From positions 38,495,438 through 38,559,437 of the forward strand of contig OZ007574.1 of NCBI GenBank assembly GCA_963931925.1: 64,000 bases of DNA, read 5' to 3'. This document shows, piece by piece, positions 34,133 to 45,494 of the stretch (positions within the stretch are counted from its first letter, which is position 1; every line of letters starts with the position of its first letter). The stretch comes from Onchidella celtica. Lineage: Eukaryota > Mollusca > Gastropoda > Systellommatophora > Onchidiidae. Both the position numbers and the translations under genes were made by a program. A model generated the notes under the pieces. That model had not been told where the DNA came from and did no database searches. It saw only the letters and a program-made list of their open reading frames with translations.

Positions 34133-34530
34133 TGTGAATAAGTGAGTGAGTGAGTGAGTGGGTGAGTGAGTGAGTGAGTGAGTGAGTGAGTGAGTGAGTG
34201 AGTGAGTGAGTGAGTGAGTGAGTGAGTGAGTGAGTGAGTGAGTGAGTGAGTGAGTGAGTGAGTGAGTGAGTGAGTGAGTGAGTGAGTGAGTGAGTGAGTG
34301 AGTGAGTGAGTGAGTGAGTGAGTGAGTGAGTGAGTGAGTGAGTGAGTGAGTGAGTGAGTAAATGTGTGAGTGAAGAATGAATGGGGGAGTGAGTGAATAA
34401 GTAAATGGGTAATTCAGTGCGTGGGTGGCTGAATGAGTGATGCGTGAATGAATGGTAAGAGTGAATTAGGAAATACTTGAGTGAACAAGTGAGTAAGTGA
34501 GAAAGTAAGTGGATAAATAAGTGAATGAAC
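34133..34530. repeat. (GAGT)n array of about 220 bp with a decayed tail
   Basis: About 55 GAGT units with one GGGT variant occupy 34133-34360. From 34360 to about 34530 the same motif continues in degenerate form (GAAT, AAGT, GGGT, GAAC), all in the same orientation. The left edge is abrupt. The minus-strand frame of 165 codons (LTHS repeats) is an artefact. Confidence 0.96.
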
Positions 34531-36521
34531 GACAGACTGACTCCGAAGTTCAATATTCCCAAATTTCCCTATCTCCATACAGAACGAAAAAAAAAAAAAG
34601 TAGTTGAGAATTCCATCTTTTACGCAACCTTGGCAACTTTTTCGGTGCCTGTCCGCTCACGATCCAGCTTTGCTGAGGGCTAAAGGGCAGTAAGAGGCAC
34701 GGTCAAATCGATGTGAGCGGATTGAGAAAAGCACGGAACCGCCCAGCATTGTAGTCACCACTGGTTAAGAGTGCTCTCTCTCCAGTAACTAAAGTCGCCT
34801 ATCAATACTGGGTGCTTATTTACTCACCATCCTGTATCAACGCCGTGAGAGGCCACATGAAAAGACTTCTTTTTTGTATACACAGTTCGTTCGCTGGCCT
34901 ATTGGTAATTTCAGCAGGGACCCCGGACGCCGGATAAACACCGTATCATGTGTCTCCACTTACAGACCAGTAAAGGGCTGTTTTTGCTGGGGAAATACCT
35001 GCTATGGACACGCTGGGTTTGTTACAAGTAGATAGTGGACGGGCCGGAGATTCAACTGGGAGGAAAAATTATAAAATAAACGGCATATCCTCACTCGGCA
35101 ATCCTTCCAGGGGTAGACAAGCTGTGCCCGCTAACATTAAAAAGTTCTACTGCTTTCTAGGAGCCGGCAGCGACATTTTGACTCTCTTGAACGTGGACAA
35201 ACAGCGGTATGGCAAAATAGTACCAGCATAAATATTCATTATAATATAATTATGACTGCTGGAAACCACTCTCGTGGATTCATTGTTGGAACCCAGTTTT
35301 TTCAAGGTTAGTATGACGAAGATGATCAATATTATAAGCCGGAAATATGACGCCCCTTCCCCGCCCCCCCCCCTTTCAAGGTTGTGGGGTTGAGCGACCT
35401 ATTCGAGCTCTTGAAAGTTGAAGATCTGTGATATATTTTGCCTTTTAGTAAGTCCAAAGTAACGAGCCTCCTCCCTTTCCACACAACTTCCCTTTTTGAT
35501 CATGGACAACGAGAAATACACCAACAATTTCTACTTTTTTAAAAGCTTATCTGTAACTAGAACAAGTTCTGCGTTAAATTTTATCGCGCCACATAAACAT
35601 AATTGGGGAACAGCAATTACAGAAAGCTTCCCTAAACTTCATAGGAATTTCACTGGTCATGTAGTGAAGCTTTAGATATTAAAGTGCAGTTCGGGAGAGG
35701 GTCACATTCAGAATCAACAATCAACTAAGACAATGAAACATTATCACCTGATCGAACTATGTGACCAACTCGTATATCTTTCGCATTTTATCTTGCTGTT
35801 AAAATGAAAGTGCATTTGGAGAGTTTCAGCCTGGCTTACTCATTCATTTAATGACGTCAGGTGCACCAGATGTTTCCGCTGACTGCACGCCAGGTCTCTC
35901 GACCAAATGGCGTCGGCCGTGAGTAAACATCCGGGCCATTCTCTGCAATGATATTGTAAGCAAAAACCTTAAATTGCCTTCTGTGCAGTTTCCAAATTAA
36001 GTACTGCAGATACTTAAAAACAAAATCATTTACCCAGTTACTTCCAGCCATCTTTCGTCTACGCTTATTACTTTAAGTGCTTTTGCCGAGTCACTACAAA
36101 GATAGCTTTTGGATCTCGTGTAATTAAAAGAAAAGGTTCACTGCCCGTAATGTTTTGACAGTGCGCTGTTTCAGAGCAGCCTTTGTGGCGTTCACGGTAA
36201 AATAAGTACAGCTTTCATTTCCGTGGATCTCAGTTCAATATCTTTGGTAATTGTACTCACACTAGTAATACCGGAGTAACCTTGACACGCCCACAAAATA
36301 CTCGCAGTAAAAGTCTCTCTTGACGGTTTCTCTTACACAACGCTTGAAACCGTAGACGCGGCGAGATCTGGCTATAAATTCCTTCCGTCTCAGAGTCGGA
36401 GTGACGGTGTTCGTTTCCGCCCCCTCTTGAAAATGTAAAACAAAAGACATTTCCACGGAATGAAAAAAACTGTTTCGTAGCAAGGACGGATGTGGCTCTG
36501 AGACGGGATAAAGTGCTAGAA
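34531..36521. other. Complex unique sequence, no gene seen
   Basis: 34620-35240 is repeat-poor. A full CRE-type palindrome TGACGTCA is at 35852-35859. A 10-base C run lies at 35364-35373. Frames at 35004-35231 and 36262-36606 have no recognised domain. Confidence 0.45.
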
Positions 36522-36852
36522 CAGTGATTTTCAAACGGTGGGCACTTGCCTCCCCCCAGGGTAAGAACTCAGAATTCAAGGGGCGGAATTTTAGCCTGGA
36601 GAGCAATAATTTGAGTCAAACGGCGAACTCCAGACTCGGAAAGTATGTATTCTGTTCACTTTGCATATACATGAAAATGAAATACCACTTAAACACACCG
36701 CTTTAAGGGCCATCACAAATTGACAGTTTTCATACAAACAAAACAATGCTGATTAAAAAATTACTAGATGACAAATGAAAAAATGGGGGAAGAATTTTGG
36801 AAACCTGAAGTCTCAAGGGAAGGAATGTGGCCTGAGGCTCTGAGAACCGCTG
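36522..36852. mobile_element. hAT-like MITE with 8-bp target duplication
   Basis: The left end is CAGTGATTTTCAAAC and the right end CTCTGAGAACCGCTG, inverted repeats with several mismatches. Flanks TGCTAGAA (36514-36521) and GGCTAGAA (36853-36860) match at 7 of 8 bases, the target duplication length expected for hAT elements. The element shares its ends and the interior GAACTCCAGACT..GGAAAG..TGTA..CTGT with 43277-43828. Non-coding. Confidence 0.78.
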
Positions 36853-38270
36853 GGCTAGAAAGACAAGAGGGAGACGGCGAGGGATTTGGAGAAGGAAGGA
36901 AGAGGAAGGGGGGGGGGGGAGGGGGATGTGTGAGAAGGAGGACAGTAATTCCATGGAGCTGACAGGAAACTTTAGGCTACTTCTGATCTAAAAAAACCAT
37001 TTCCTGCTGTTGTTGTTGGCCTCAACTCTGGTCCTCCTTTTTTGTACCCAGCTGTTTATAGAGATTCCGGCCGCTTTTCCATTTTCTAATTAAATGTAGA
37101 TAAACATCCTTGTGTCGGGTACTAATTACTATTTGTCCTCTCTCACACTTTCCCTCTCTGGCTTTATCTTTTAACACAGCCGTTTTGGATTGGCAAGTTT
37201 ATACATTTGATCACAGAAACGAAAAAGAATGTCTAGAAATAAGGGAAGATTTTTTTTTTTTTAAATGGGAGACAAAAACCTATTGAGGGATATTTGCCAT
37301 ATTGTTGAATGCGACATTTTGCCGATTTTGAGCTTTTGTCATGAAAGTAGTTCTCTCACTCCTAATTTTGTTATATATGTGTCATTATAGCTGTATTTTT
37401 CGTGGACATTTTTAAGCATGCTTCCATTTTGAAGGGTACTGGAACCCTGATTTTACACAACTCTTCAAACTTGAAATCCTCATTTTCTCGAAAAGACTAA
37501 AATGCACGTACAACAATATGGAAAATACATGACGATAAAAAACTACGAGATAAAAAGGAACAGGAAGAGATAGCAAAATCGTGTGGGATATTCAATCATT
37601 CATGCGACACAACGGTATTTACGAAACTGTTCATGCACAGTAGAAAGGTATTGAAGAAACAAAGATGCCATTAACTTTTTTGCCGCACATGACGTAGAAT
37701 GTCCTATTCATGCACCGCCAGTTTGCTTTTCTGTAAAAGTCAGCAAAAAAATCCCCCTAAAATCAATATTTTGGATATTGATTGACAAAGCCGGCTCTGA
37801 TCATGAAATGTTTCCGACGGTTTTTGTGTTGCATCAATAATTGACATCAGAACACTGGGATTTCCGCAGAACTTCTTCCGTTTGTTCAAAGTCGCGCGGA
37901 GGCAAAGCCCGGAGACCGGTTTTGCCATGATGAACTTTGCGAAGATCTTGGCGGATCGAACTCCGGACAACGTCAGGGGGAGGGAAGCATGGGCCTGGAG
38001 CGGTTTCTAGAGCAGAGTTCTTCCCCTTGTCATCTCATGCCACAGTTCCCAGCGTCTCCCTCAGGCAATCATCCCCACATCATCCTCCGCATTTCGCTCG
38101 CTGTCGTCTCCTCCTCTCACTCCACGACTGATATTTGTTCTGTCTCACATTTCTTTCTTTCATTCATTTTCTGTCGTTCTTTTTGTCTTAAACGTTCCTT
38201 TTCCAGTCTCTCTTTACACAAGTTTTTGTTGAAACGTAACATGTAGCCAATCTGATCAAACACCCTCCCC
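36853..38270. other. Unique sequence, no gene seen
   Basis: A 12-base G run lies at 36908-36919 within a purine-rich patch. The rest is AT-rich complex sequence. No coding signal recognised. Confidence 0.45.
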
Positions 38271-38425
38271 TGGGCCGGCGCAGAAGTGGTTAGCGCATTC
38301 GTCTCTGGGGCGAGAGATCCAATGTTCGAGACCCCATCCAAGTGAAGTGAAAGCAGCCTCCTGCAGTGTTTTGTAAGGAAGTAACTCATCGGCTGGTTGG
38401 ACGAAAGCCTAAACCACTTTCTCTG
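38271..38425 (+). mobile_element. SINE-like element with tRNA-like head
   Basis: GCAGAAGTGGTTAGCGCATT resembles an A box, and ATGTTCGAGACCCC about 40 bases later resembles a B box. The body is short (to about 38425) and ends before AATAATAATA. It differs from the 5863-type SINE. A functional tRNA is unlikely because the stem complements are missing. Confidence 0.55.
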
Positions 38426-38482
38426 CCAATAATAATATCCTCATTGACTTGAAAGTCGGTGTAAAAGCCCAACATGCAAACA

Positions 38483-38512
38483 TACTCTCTCTCTTTCTCT
38501 TTCTTTCTGACC

Positions 38513-38562
<50 letters not shown>

Positions 38563-38600
38563 CTCCTCTCTCTCGCTCTGACATCTCTCTCAATTCCTCT

Positions 38601-38638
<38 letters not shown>

Positions 38639-38792
38639 ATCCCCTTCTCTTTCTTTCTCTCCTTCTCACTCCGCCTCTTTCTCCCTCTCTCTTTCCCCTT
38701 CTCTCTCCTCTCCCTCTCTCCTCCTGTTTCTCCCTCTCTCTCCCCCTCTCTCTCTCTCGCCTCCCTCTCTCAATCTCTCTCTCTGTCTCTGC
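38483..38792. repeat. (CT)n-rich pyrimidine tract 1
   Basis: CTCT repeats with a short GTGTGTG island make up about 310 bases of nearly pure pyrimidine on the plus strand. Confidence 0.95.
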
Positions 38793-39059
38793 CACTTTAA
38801 CTCATTCATTCCTTCCAATTTTCACCAACTTCACTTGTTAAAAGTTGTTTCTTGAATTCTCAGTCATTTCTCAAGCTGTTTATTCTACACTGGGCATTTT
38901 GACAAATCTGTTTGTCAGCGCTAGCAGCAGCTTCTAGTCAGCTTTCCTGAATCAATTTCTTCCTCTAGCACCAAACACTCAACTTTTCCCCAGCGGCAGT
39001 TACACAATTTATGTCAGTTCACGTCTTTTTATCACTCTCTACCTCTTCATTCTGTTTAC

Positions 39060-39370
39060 TTCGTGTGCCTTCTCTTTCTCTCTCTCTCCCTTCGTCACTC
39101 TCTCCCGTGTTTCTCTTTCTTGCTTTCTCTCTCCCCCACCCATCTCTCTCTCCTTCTCGCCTTCTCTCTTTCCATCTCTTTTGGATGTTCTCTCTCCCCC
39201 CCCCCCCCTCACTCTAACACGACGTTATCCCATTCCTTTTCTTTCTTTCGTTCCCTCTACCCCACTCTCTTCTACAACCTCCTCTCTCTATGTCTCCGTC
39301 TCTCTTTCTGTCTTAACCATCTGTCTCTCTGTCCCTCTCTCCCCCCTCCTCTCTCTCTCACTCCCCATCT
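39060..39370. repeat. (CT)n-rich pyrimidine tract 2
   Basis: Degenerate CTCTC, CCCTC and TTTC words with a 13-base C run at 39196-39208. Confidence 0.9.
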
Positions 39371-39738
39371 CAAGTGCCTCTTATTGCTTCCAGGCAATTC
39401 CAGATCACCCATTTGCGCCACAGCGAATACATCAAAGTTTGGGGAAATAATATATTGGAGCAATTCAGTTTACCAAGAGCCACAGATTTCTTCATGCCGT
39501 GTCCCCAAGCGTGTAACGTGTGCATTACTTACGGTTCATTCCAGAGTTCTCACATGACGTCTTGGAAATAATAGGAACTTCCCCCCCCCCCCCCCCCCTA
39601 TTCTTTCATTTCTTTTAATTGGAATTTTATGTCCCTCCTTTGATTGAAGTTACTAGCCCGGTACTAGGACAAATTCAAACATAACTTTGGGCAGGTCTAA
39701 TGAGGTACCTGGCCTTGTCAAAGGATAAACCTACATTT
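39371..39738. other. Unique insert between pyrimidine tracts
   Basis: Complex sequence with an 18-base C run at 39581-39598. No gene recognised. Confidence 0.45.
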
Positions 39739-39763
39739 GGTCTCCCTCTTTCTCCTAACCTTC

Positions 39764-39805
<42 letters not shown>

Positions 39806-40010
39806 CCTTCCTTTTCTCTCCCATCTCTTTCTCTCTCTCTCTCTCTCTTCCACCCTCCCATCACATCTTTTCACTCCTTCATCTCTCCCTTCCCTCTATT
39901 CACTCCTCCTCCCATTCCCTCCCTCTTTTTCTCCCCCCTCCCTCCCGCCCCATCTTTCTCTCACCCTCCCTTCCAACTAACTCTTTCTCCCCCATCCCCG
40001 CCTCCTTAAA
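39739..40010. repeat. (CT)n-rich pyrimidine tract 3
   Basis: (CT)n at about 39765-39805, then degenerate CCCTC/TTCTC words to about 40010. Confidence 0.92.
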
Positions 40011-40595
40011 GCTATACAAGGGACGACATTTTAGTGCCCTCATTAGCCCCAAACTAACTAGTTGGACCTCATTGAAACACAATGTTCTCACGTCACCAAT
40101 CAGCTTGTCAGCCAATCAAAATGGTTTGGTACGCGCCGAGCCCTGGGTCACCACCGAGCAAGTACCTTCAAAACACAGTAAACAACTAAACAATTAGATC
40201 TAGTTAGGCTGGACGGCCTTCCTGGCAGGAATCGTGCCTGGGGCTTGGTAAAACAGATGAACAAAATGGCATTGATTTTCTCCCCCCCCCCCCTCCCCCT
40301 GCCCCCGACCTTGCCCCAAAGCGGTCACTTTAACCAGATATACAATAATAATCATAATGAATATTGCTGATTGTATCAGAATGTTTCGGAAACAAAGAGC
40401 ATCAAACAAAGCTAACAACAAAAAACAACAACAACACACACACTCTGTAATGAACAAACAAAGAGAGCATAATGCATATTGTGCATAACATTGCATAACT
40501 TCAATCGGCAAGGCCTAGAGGAAGAGACGCAAAAATCTCTATGATGTTTGATAGATATGTCTCGATCTGACCACTTAATCGTTCTTTTAATCAAT
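40011..40595. other. Unique sequence, no gene seen
   Basis: Complex sequence with a 12-base C run at 40282-40293 and an ACAACAACAACAC patch at about 40420-40440. Confidence 0.45.
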
Positions 40596-40877
40596 CCCCC
40601 CCCCCCCTCCCTTATCATTTCTGTCTTTTTCTTTCTCTCTCTCTCTCTTTATGGCTCTCTCTCTCTCTCTCTCTCTCCGCCAGCCTGTTTTGTTCGTTCT
40701 CTCTGTCTCTCTCTCGAGCTCTCTCTCCCTGTCTCTTCCAATCCTCTCTTTTACCCCACCTCGCTTCATTCCTCTCTCTCTTACTCTCTCTCTGCGTATG
40801 TTTGTGTGTGTGTGCGTTGCTCACGGTGTGTGTCTCCCCTTTTCTTTTTCTCTTTCTCTCCAAAGGGTCTCCCTCTT

Positions 40878-40909
<32 letters not shown>

Positions 40910-41130
40910 CTTGTATGTATGTTTGCCTGCGCGCGGTGTGTCTGAGTGTGTATGTATGAACCTCTCCCCATTTCTCTCTCTCTCTCTGCATCTTTGCGTG
41001 CGTGTGTCTCTGTGATTGTGTGCCAGTCTCTCCTCCCTTTTCTTAGTCTCTCAGTGACTCTCTCTCATCTTCTCTCACTCTCCCAATGTCTCTCTCTTTC
41101 TCTCTCTCTCTCATTCTTTTGTCTCAATCC
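40596..41130. repeat. (CT)n-rich pyrimidine tract 4
   Basis: A 12-base C run (40596-40607) leads into more than 500 bases of CT-rich sequence interrupted by two (TG)n islands (about 40796-40835 and 40910-41025). Confidence 0.93.
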
Positions 41131-41570
41131 CTCCGGCTATTCCAGTCGCAGAGAGATACACAATCGTATTTAGTACGGCGTTATTGGGCAGGCGCGGAAA
41201 TGAATTGGTTCGAGTCCAGTTTCTTACGCTTTCCGGGTAACCTTTTTCCACTCATCAATAATGGATGGCAAAGTGTTAGAAACGGACCGGCAGACAGACA
41301 ATAGGAAAGGTAATCCAATTGTTAGAGATCGGAACTGGCAGGCAGATAGATAGATAGTCAGACAGACAGGCAGACAGACAGTGGAAAAAGGTAGACCGTT
41401 CGACGTTGGCAAACAGGATTGGTTTTATCAAGTGTTGTAATATTTTAACGCAGTAAGTAACAGATAGATGGACGGGTGGGCATGGAAAGCATGAATAAGT
41501 GAATTACAACCATTGTGCCTGACGCAAGCATCTCCCATTGTGTGCGTCTCTCCTCCTTTGTCTCAGTCTC
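41131..41570. other. Unique sequence with degenerate GACAG words
   Basis: At about 41285-41385 scattered CAGACAGA, GATAGATAG and GGCAG words look like decayed tetranucleotide array. A short copy of the sequence CTCTCAGTGACTCTCTCT is shared with tracts 4 and 5. Confidence 0.5.
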
Positions 41571-41642
41571 TCAGTGACTCTCTCTCCCTCTCTCATCCCC
41601 TCTCCCTCTCCCAATGTCTCTCTCTTTCTCTCTCTCATTCTT
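41571..41642. repeat. (CT)n-rich pyrimidine tract 5
   Basis: CTCAGTGACTCTCTCTCCCT and CCCAATGTCTCTCTCTTTCT repeat wording found in tract 4 (about 41050-41110), so this is probably a local duplicate. Confidence 0.9.
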
Positions 41643-41987
41643 TCTTAATTATACGGCTGGACCTGACAAAACCAGGCTAAAGGTGAAAATGTTGTACCTC
41701 TTTGAAGAAAATCATAGTAAAATATTTCTAAGAAGATTTCAAGCAAAATATTTTAATTGAGTGCAGGAAAAATTAATGGCAAATCTTTCATGTTATAAGC
41801 CAATCTCAATTTCTATCCAGGGGTTCGCAGGAATGTGATCTTTCACCTTAAGCCCGATTTCGTCAGATCCACTGACATAGTTATTGTATTTGTTTCGTGT
41901 ATATCAATGAGTATGGATGTTTACATGTTCATAAGAATGAAAAGTATGGAACTGTGTGTGTGTGTGCATGTGTGCGTGTGTATGTGT
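41643..41987. other. Unique sequence, no gene seen
   Basis: Complex AT-rich sequence ending in a short TG repeat at about 41954-41984. Confidence 0.45.
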
Positions 41988-42326
41988 ATCTGACTGATTG
42001 ACTGACTGGCTGACTGGCTGACTGACTGACTGACTGACTGACTGACTGACTGACTGTCTGACTGACTGACTGACTGACTGACTGACTGGCTGACTGACTG
42101 ACTGACTGACTGTCCGACTGTCTGACTGACTGACTGACTGACTGGCTGACTAACCGACTGACTGACTGTCTGACTGACTGACTGACTGACTGACTGACTG
42201 ACTGACTGACTGACTGACTGACTGACTGACTGACTGACTGACTGACTGACTGACTGACTGACTGACTGACTGACTGACTGACTGACTGACCGACCGACTG
42301 ACTGACTGACTGACTGACTGACTGGC
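41988..42326. repeat. (ACTG)n array, about 340 bp
   Basis: Over 80 ACTG units, with GGCTG, GTCTG and CCGACTG variants concentrated in the first half (about 42000-42170) and in the last 40 bases. The middle is nearly perfect. Minus-strand frames read SQSVSQSV and are artefacts. Confidence 0.97.
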
Positions 42327-42934
42327 AATCTGACGAGAAACCCTCAATTGACACAGCTGACATTTTTTTCTGAAGACACCCTGTCCACTCTAGGTTTGAA
42401 TTCCACCAAAATCCCAACAAAAATCTGGAGTTCTGCAGTGACGTCCGGTAACATGCTGATGCATTAAGGAATTCTTTATAACATGTTTATCAAATTACAT
42501 TCCTCGGCACCTCAAGTCCCACACCCACTTCCGCTGGCCTTCTGAAAAAATGATGATAACTTGCCTCTGGGAACTGATAATATAATTTGCTGGTGAGCAC
42601 ACATGTATCTTTTTTTTTCCCCCGAAGTGAAGAGCCTGCAATTTGACGTTGAATGTTATTCTCTGTTTATATTTCGGAATCGGAGCGCCAGATGCCAGAA
42701 TATCAACAAGCGGTCAGAGGTCTCGTAATTCCTGGTGCAAATTGGAAACGCGGCCAGCAGCCCTTTTTCACGAGCGATTATCAAATTATTATAGTTATAG
42801 AACCAGATGGCAAGAAGGCATAACAAGACAGAATAAAATAAACAGATAAAAGCAACAACAACAATAAAACAACAACTCCAGTTACAAGATCAAATGTTTC
42901 CGAAGATATTCTCCAACAACCGTCAACAATTATT
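42327..42934. other. Unique sequence, no gene seen
   Basis: AT-rich complex sequence with no recognised feature. Confidence 0.45.
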
Positions 42935-43125
42935 GTGTGTGTCCCAGGCCCCACTTCAATTTAACAAACAAACAAAAGTGCCCCCCCCCCCACGCCCCCA
43001 TGATCTTACATTGTTAATATACAGTGTATATACCTAAGCCCCCATTCTGGAGTCCCACGCCCCACCAAACTATTGCCACGCCCCACGGTAGGGGGCATGC
43101 ACGTTTCCCGCCTCGAGAAACACTG
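42935..43125 (-). mobile_element. hAT-like MITE, internally deleted relative of 63138-63448
   Basis: On the minus strand it starts CAGTGTTTCTCGAGGCG and continues with GGGGCGTGGCAATA, TTTGGTGGGGCGTGGGACT and TTTTGTTTGTTTGTTAAA, which follow the same order as in 63138-63448. About 120 bases of the middle are missing. The far terminus is degraded. Contains an 11-base C run (42981-42991). Confidence 0.65.
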
Positions 43126-43276
43126 CTGTAGATGGTTGTGTACTATAGCCAAGGGCCCCGGGCTCCTACAGATCTGTGCCAAACGGCCCTCTTAGTCTTA
43201 GCATAGGGATGAAGGAAATGCACAGTTGTTGTCAACGCCTGTAATATTTTGTGATGTATGATAATAAATAATGCAC
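43126..43276. other. Unique linker
   Basis: Complex sequence between two hAT-like insertions. No feature recognised. Confidence 0.4.
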
Positions 43277-43828
43277 GGGTGATTCTTAAACGGGGAGCAC
43301 TAAGTGTCTTGGCTCCCAGCAGAGGAATTTCAAATCTAGGGGAAAAGGGGAGGGAAGAGAGATTTTAGCCTCCCAAGGATATAATAGAGAAGGATTTCTG
43401 TCAAGGCTGAATGTAGGAACTCCAGTCTAGGAAAGAAATGTACTCTGTACACTGTCATTATTTCTGTTTGGGGATTACTTTTTCCGTCTCAATAGAATTA
43501 ATAAAGAAATTCAGCTTCATGACCTGTTGCATTAATTACCACGGTAAACAGCATAATGGAAGTAGAAAATTTATTACATTGCTGAAGCACTTGAGGTAAT
43601 CTGAGATCGCAAAGGTGGGGGGGGGGGGGGAGGGGTATATGGCCTGGGCAGGGCCGCCTTAACGTCATTATAGACCCCCCCCCCCCTGGGCATAGCAATA
43701 CATTTGCAACTCATAAATTTGGGTGGACGGGGCCCCCTACACCCTTGGGGGCCCCCGGACAAATTACTGTCCAGTGTGTGTGCCCATGCGTTAAGACGGC
43801 TCTAGGCCTGGAACTCTGAGAACCGCTG
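43277..43828. mobile_element. hAT-like MITE related to 36522-36852, with nested insertion
   Basis: The left end GGGTGATTCTTAAACGG and the right end CTCTGAGAACCGCTG correspond to the termini at 36522 and 36852. Interior GAACTCCAGTCTAGGAAAG matches GAACTCCAGACTCGGAAAG of that copy. The right part is split by a second element at 43649-43804. No target duplication of the outer element is evident. Confidence 0.7.
43649..43804. mobile_element. Nested hAT-like MITE (156 bp) with 8-bp target duplication
   Basis: The ends CAGGGCCGCCTTAACG and CGTTAAGACGGCTCTA are inverted repeats (13 of 16). Flanks GGCCTGGG (43641-43648) and GGCCTGGA (43805-43812) match at 7 of 8. Removing the element joins TATGGCCTGG to AACTCTGAGAACCGCTG, which matches the uninterrupted GTGGCCTGAGGCTCTGAGAA at 36828-36847. 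A 12-base C run occupies 43675-43686. Confidence 0.82.
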
Positions 43829-44394
43829 GTGTAGCTTCCCTGGTCGTTGTGGCTCATTTCAGTAGGGAACTTGCTCGCTAGTGTTCGAAAACTAGAATTA
43901 CTAGTACTGTCGCCTGAAGTAAAACAACGGCTACTTTCTTGAACAAAAACAACGACCGCACGAATTCCATTGCTGCCAATACCGTAAAGAAATTACAAAC
44001 GACGTGGATAGACAGTGTTTGGAAGAAGGGTGGAGGGGGGGGGGGAGGGGTACAGTAAACACAGACAGCAACAAGCGGTAGAGAGGACGGCAAGGAAGGG
44101 TGACAGTGGGTGTGTTTCGAAGGAGAAGGGGGAAAGAGGGAGGGAAGAGGTATGGTAAACACAGACGGCAAAGGGTTGGTGAGGGTGGGAGTAAAGATTG
44201 GAGGAATGGGGCGGGGGGGGGGGGGGGGAGAGGGGAGGGGAATCACCATAATTAGCTGCCGCCGAATCCTTGAGAGAAAATAAAGATTTTTTTTCTCTTG
44301 CGTTTTTCTGAGTCCCCCCGTCTGGCCATGCCCTGAGGTTCTGTGTGAGCATTTTTGTCGAAAAGTGGCAACATGGAGGAACTAACACAAAGAA
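43829..44394. other. G-rich unique sequence, no gene seen
   Basis: An imperfect duplication of GGGAGGGG/GTA(C/T)(A/G)GTAAACACAGAC occurs near 44045-44065 and 44140-44165. G runs of 11 and 16 bases lie at 44035-44045 and 44213-44228. The 250-codon minus-strand frame over 43993-44745 is driven by low-complexity sequence. Confidence 0.5.
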
Positions 44395-44480
44395 GAGGAG
44401 AGAGAGAGAGAAAGAGGAAAAAGTGAGAGAGAGGGATAAATAAGAAAGAAAGAGGGAGAGAGAGAAAAAAGAGAGGCGGA

Positions 44481-44532
<52 letters not shown>

Positions 44533-44582
44533 GGAGGGAGGGAGGGAGAGAGAGCAGAGGCAGACAGAGACGAGAAGAAAAG
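44395..44582. repeat. (GA)n with an internal (GATA)n block
   Basis: Degenerate purine tract with about 11 GATA units at 44479-44522, followed by GAGAGAGAGG and GGGA repeats. Confidence 0.93.
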
Positions 44583-45494
44583 AAAAGTAAAAACACGTTG
44601 ATGGATTGACTGTGACAAGGGCGCGTGTCATGATGGGATGGCAGAGCAAAATGAAGGCCAAAGAATAGATAGTACAGCGGAACTGAGAATCATGCCCAGA
44701 ACACAAGTGAGTCGCAGGAAAGAGAATGGCAAGTAAAGCGAACATAAAGAAAGAAACAGACGAAAGGTGTTAAGAAAAAAACAAAAGAGGCAAATAAAAA
44801 CAAGGAAGAAACCTCATAATTTATCAAAGAACGAAAGAGAAAGAAATGAAGAATAAAACATCGATAGTTTGAATAAAAAGAAGAAAAAAAAATATTCAGA
44901 AAGTTGTTTTAGGTAAACACAAGATATCCTTTTGATGTGATGTCTGAATACAAAACAGAAACGATTTGGGCGGCTCTTGTTCTAACATTAAACGGGCCCA
45001 TTTTCGCCCATCTTCGGCGGAAAAAAAAATATCGAAACTGCCAGATGAAACCAATATGCAAAGAAAGGGACCCCGTAAGGGTGAAAATTCCAAGCAGACA
45101 GTTTGATTCCGTGATCGATACGGCTGTCATCAAACGCGGTCCGACACACCTCGGATGGGACACTGTCCCATGAGCTCTCCTCGTGGCGTTTCAAATGAAT
45201 GTCCCGCTAGCTGGGAGCGCCTTGAAGGCTCAGGCATGCATAAATATTTTCAGAAAGTGTGAGCACTGACATGGTTGGAATTTTTTAGCGTAGGACCAGA
45301 ACGAGGTGTCATAGTTAGTGCGCGCTCGCTGTCATCAGTACCGGATTTGACACGATTTCCATACCGACATAATGCAAATCCCAACTCCGTAAATAAACCA
45401 TACACACAGACTTTTAAAATATTTTGTCTCAACCTTAATATAAATTAACAGGAAATCCCAAAGTGAACGAGTTAAGCCTTAGCATTAAAGCACA
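44583..45494. other. Complex unique sequence, no gene seen
   Basis: 44985-45240 is repeat-free and holds a 17-base dyad (ATGGGACA, C, TGTCCCAT at 45155-45171). Several overlapping short frames lie on both strands, none recognisable. Confidence 0.45.

Noticed and set aside
34065-34562. 165-codon minus-strand frame (LTHS repeats)
   Set aside because: A translation of the GAGT array, with no unique domain on either side.
41921-42420. Minus-strand frames of 135-163 codons (SQSV repeats)
   Set aside because: A translation of the ACTG array.
43993-44745. 250-codon minus-strand frame, the longest in the window
   Set aside because: Made of GA, GATA and G-rich low-complexity DNA joined by chance. 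No recognisable domain or conserved composition.
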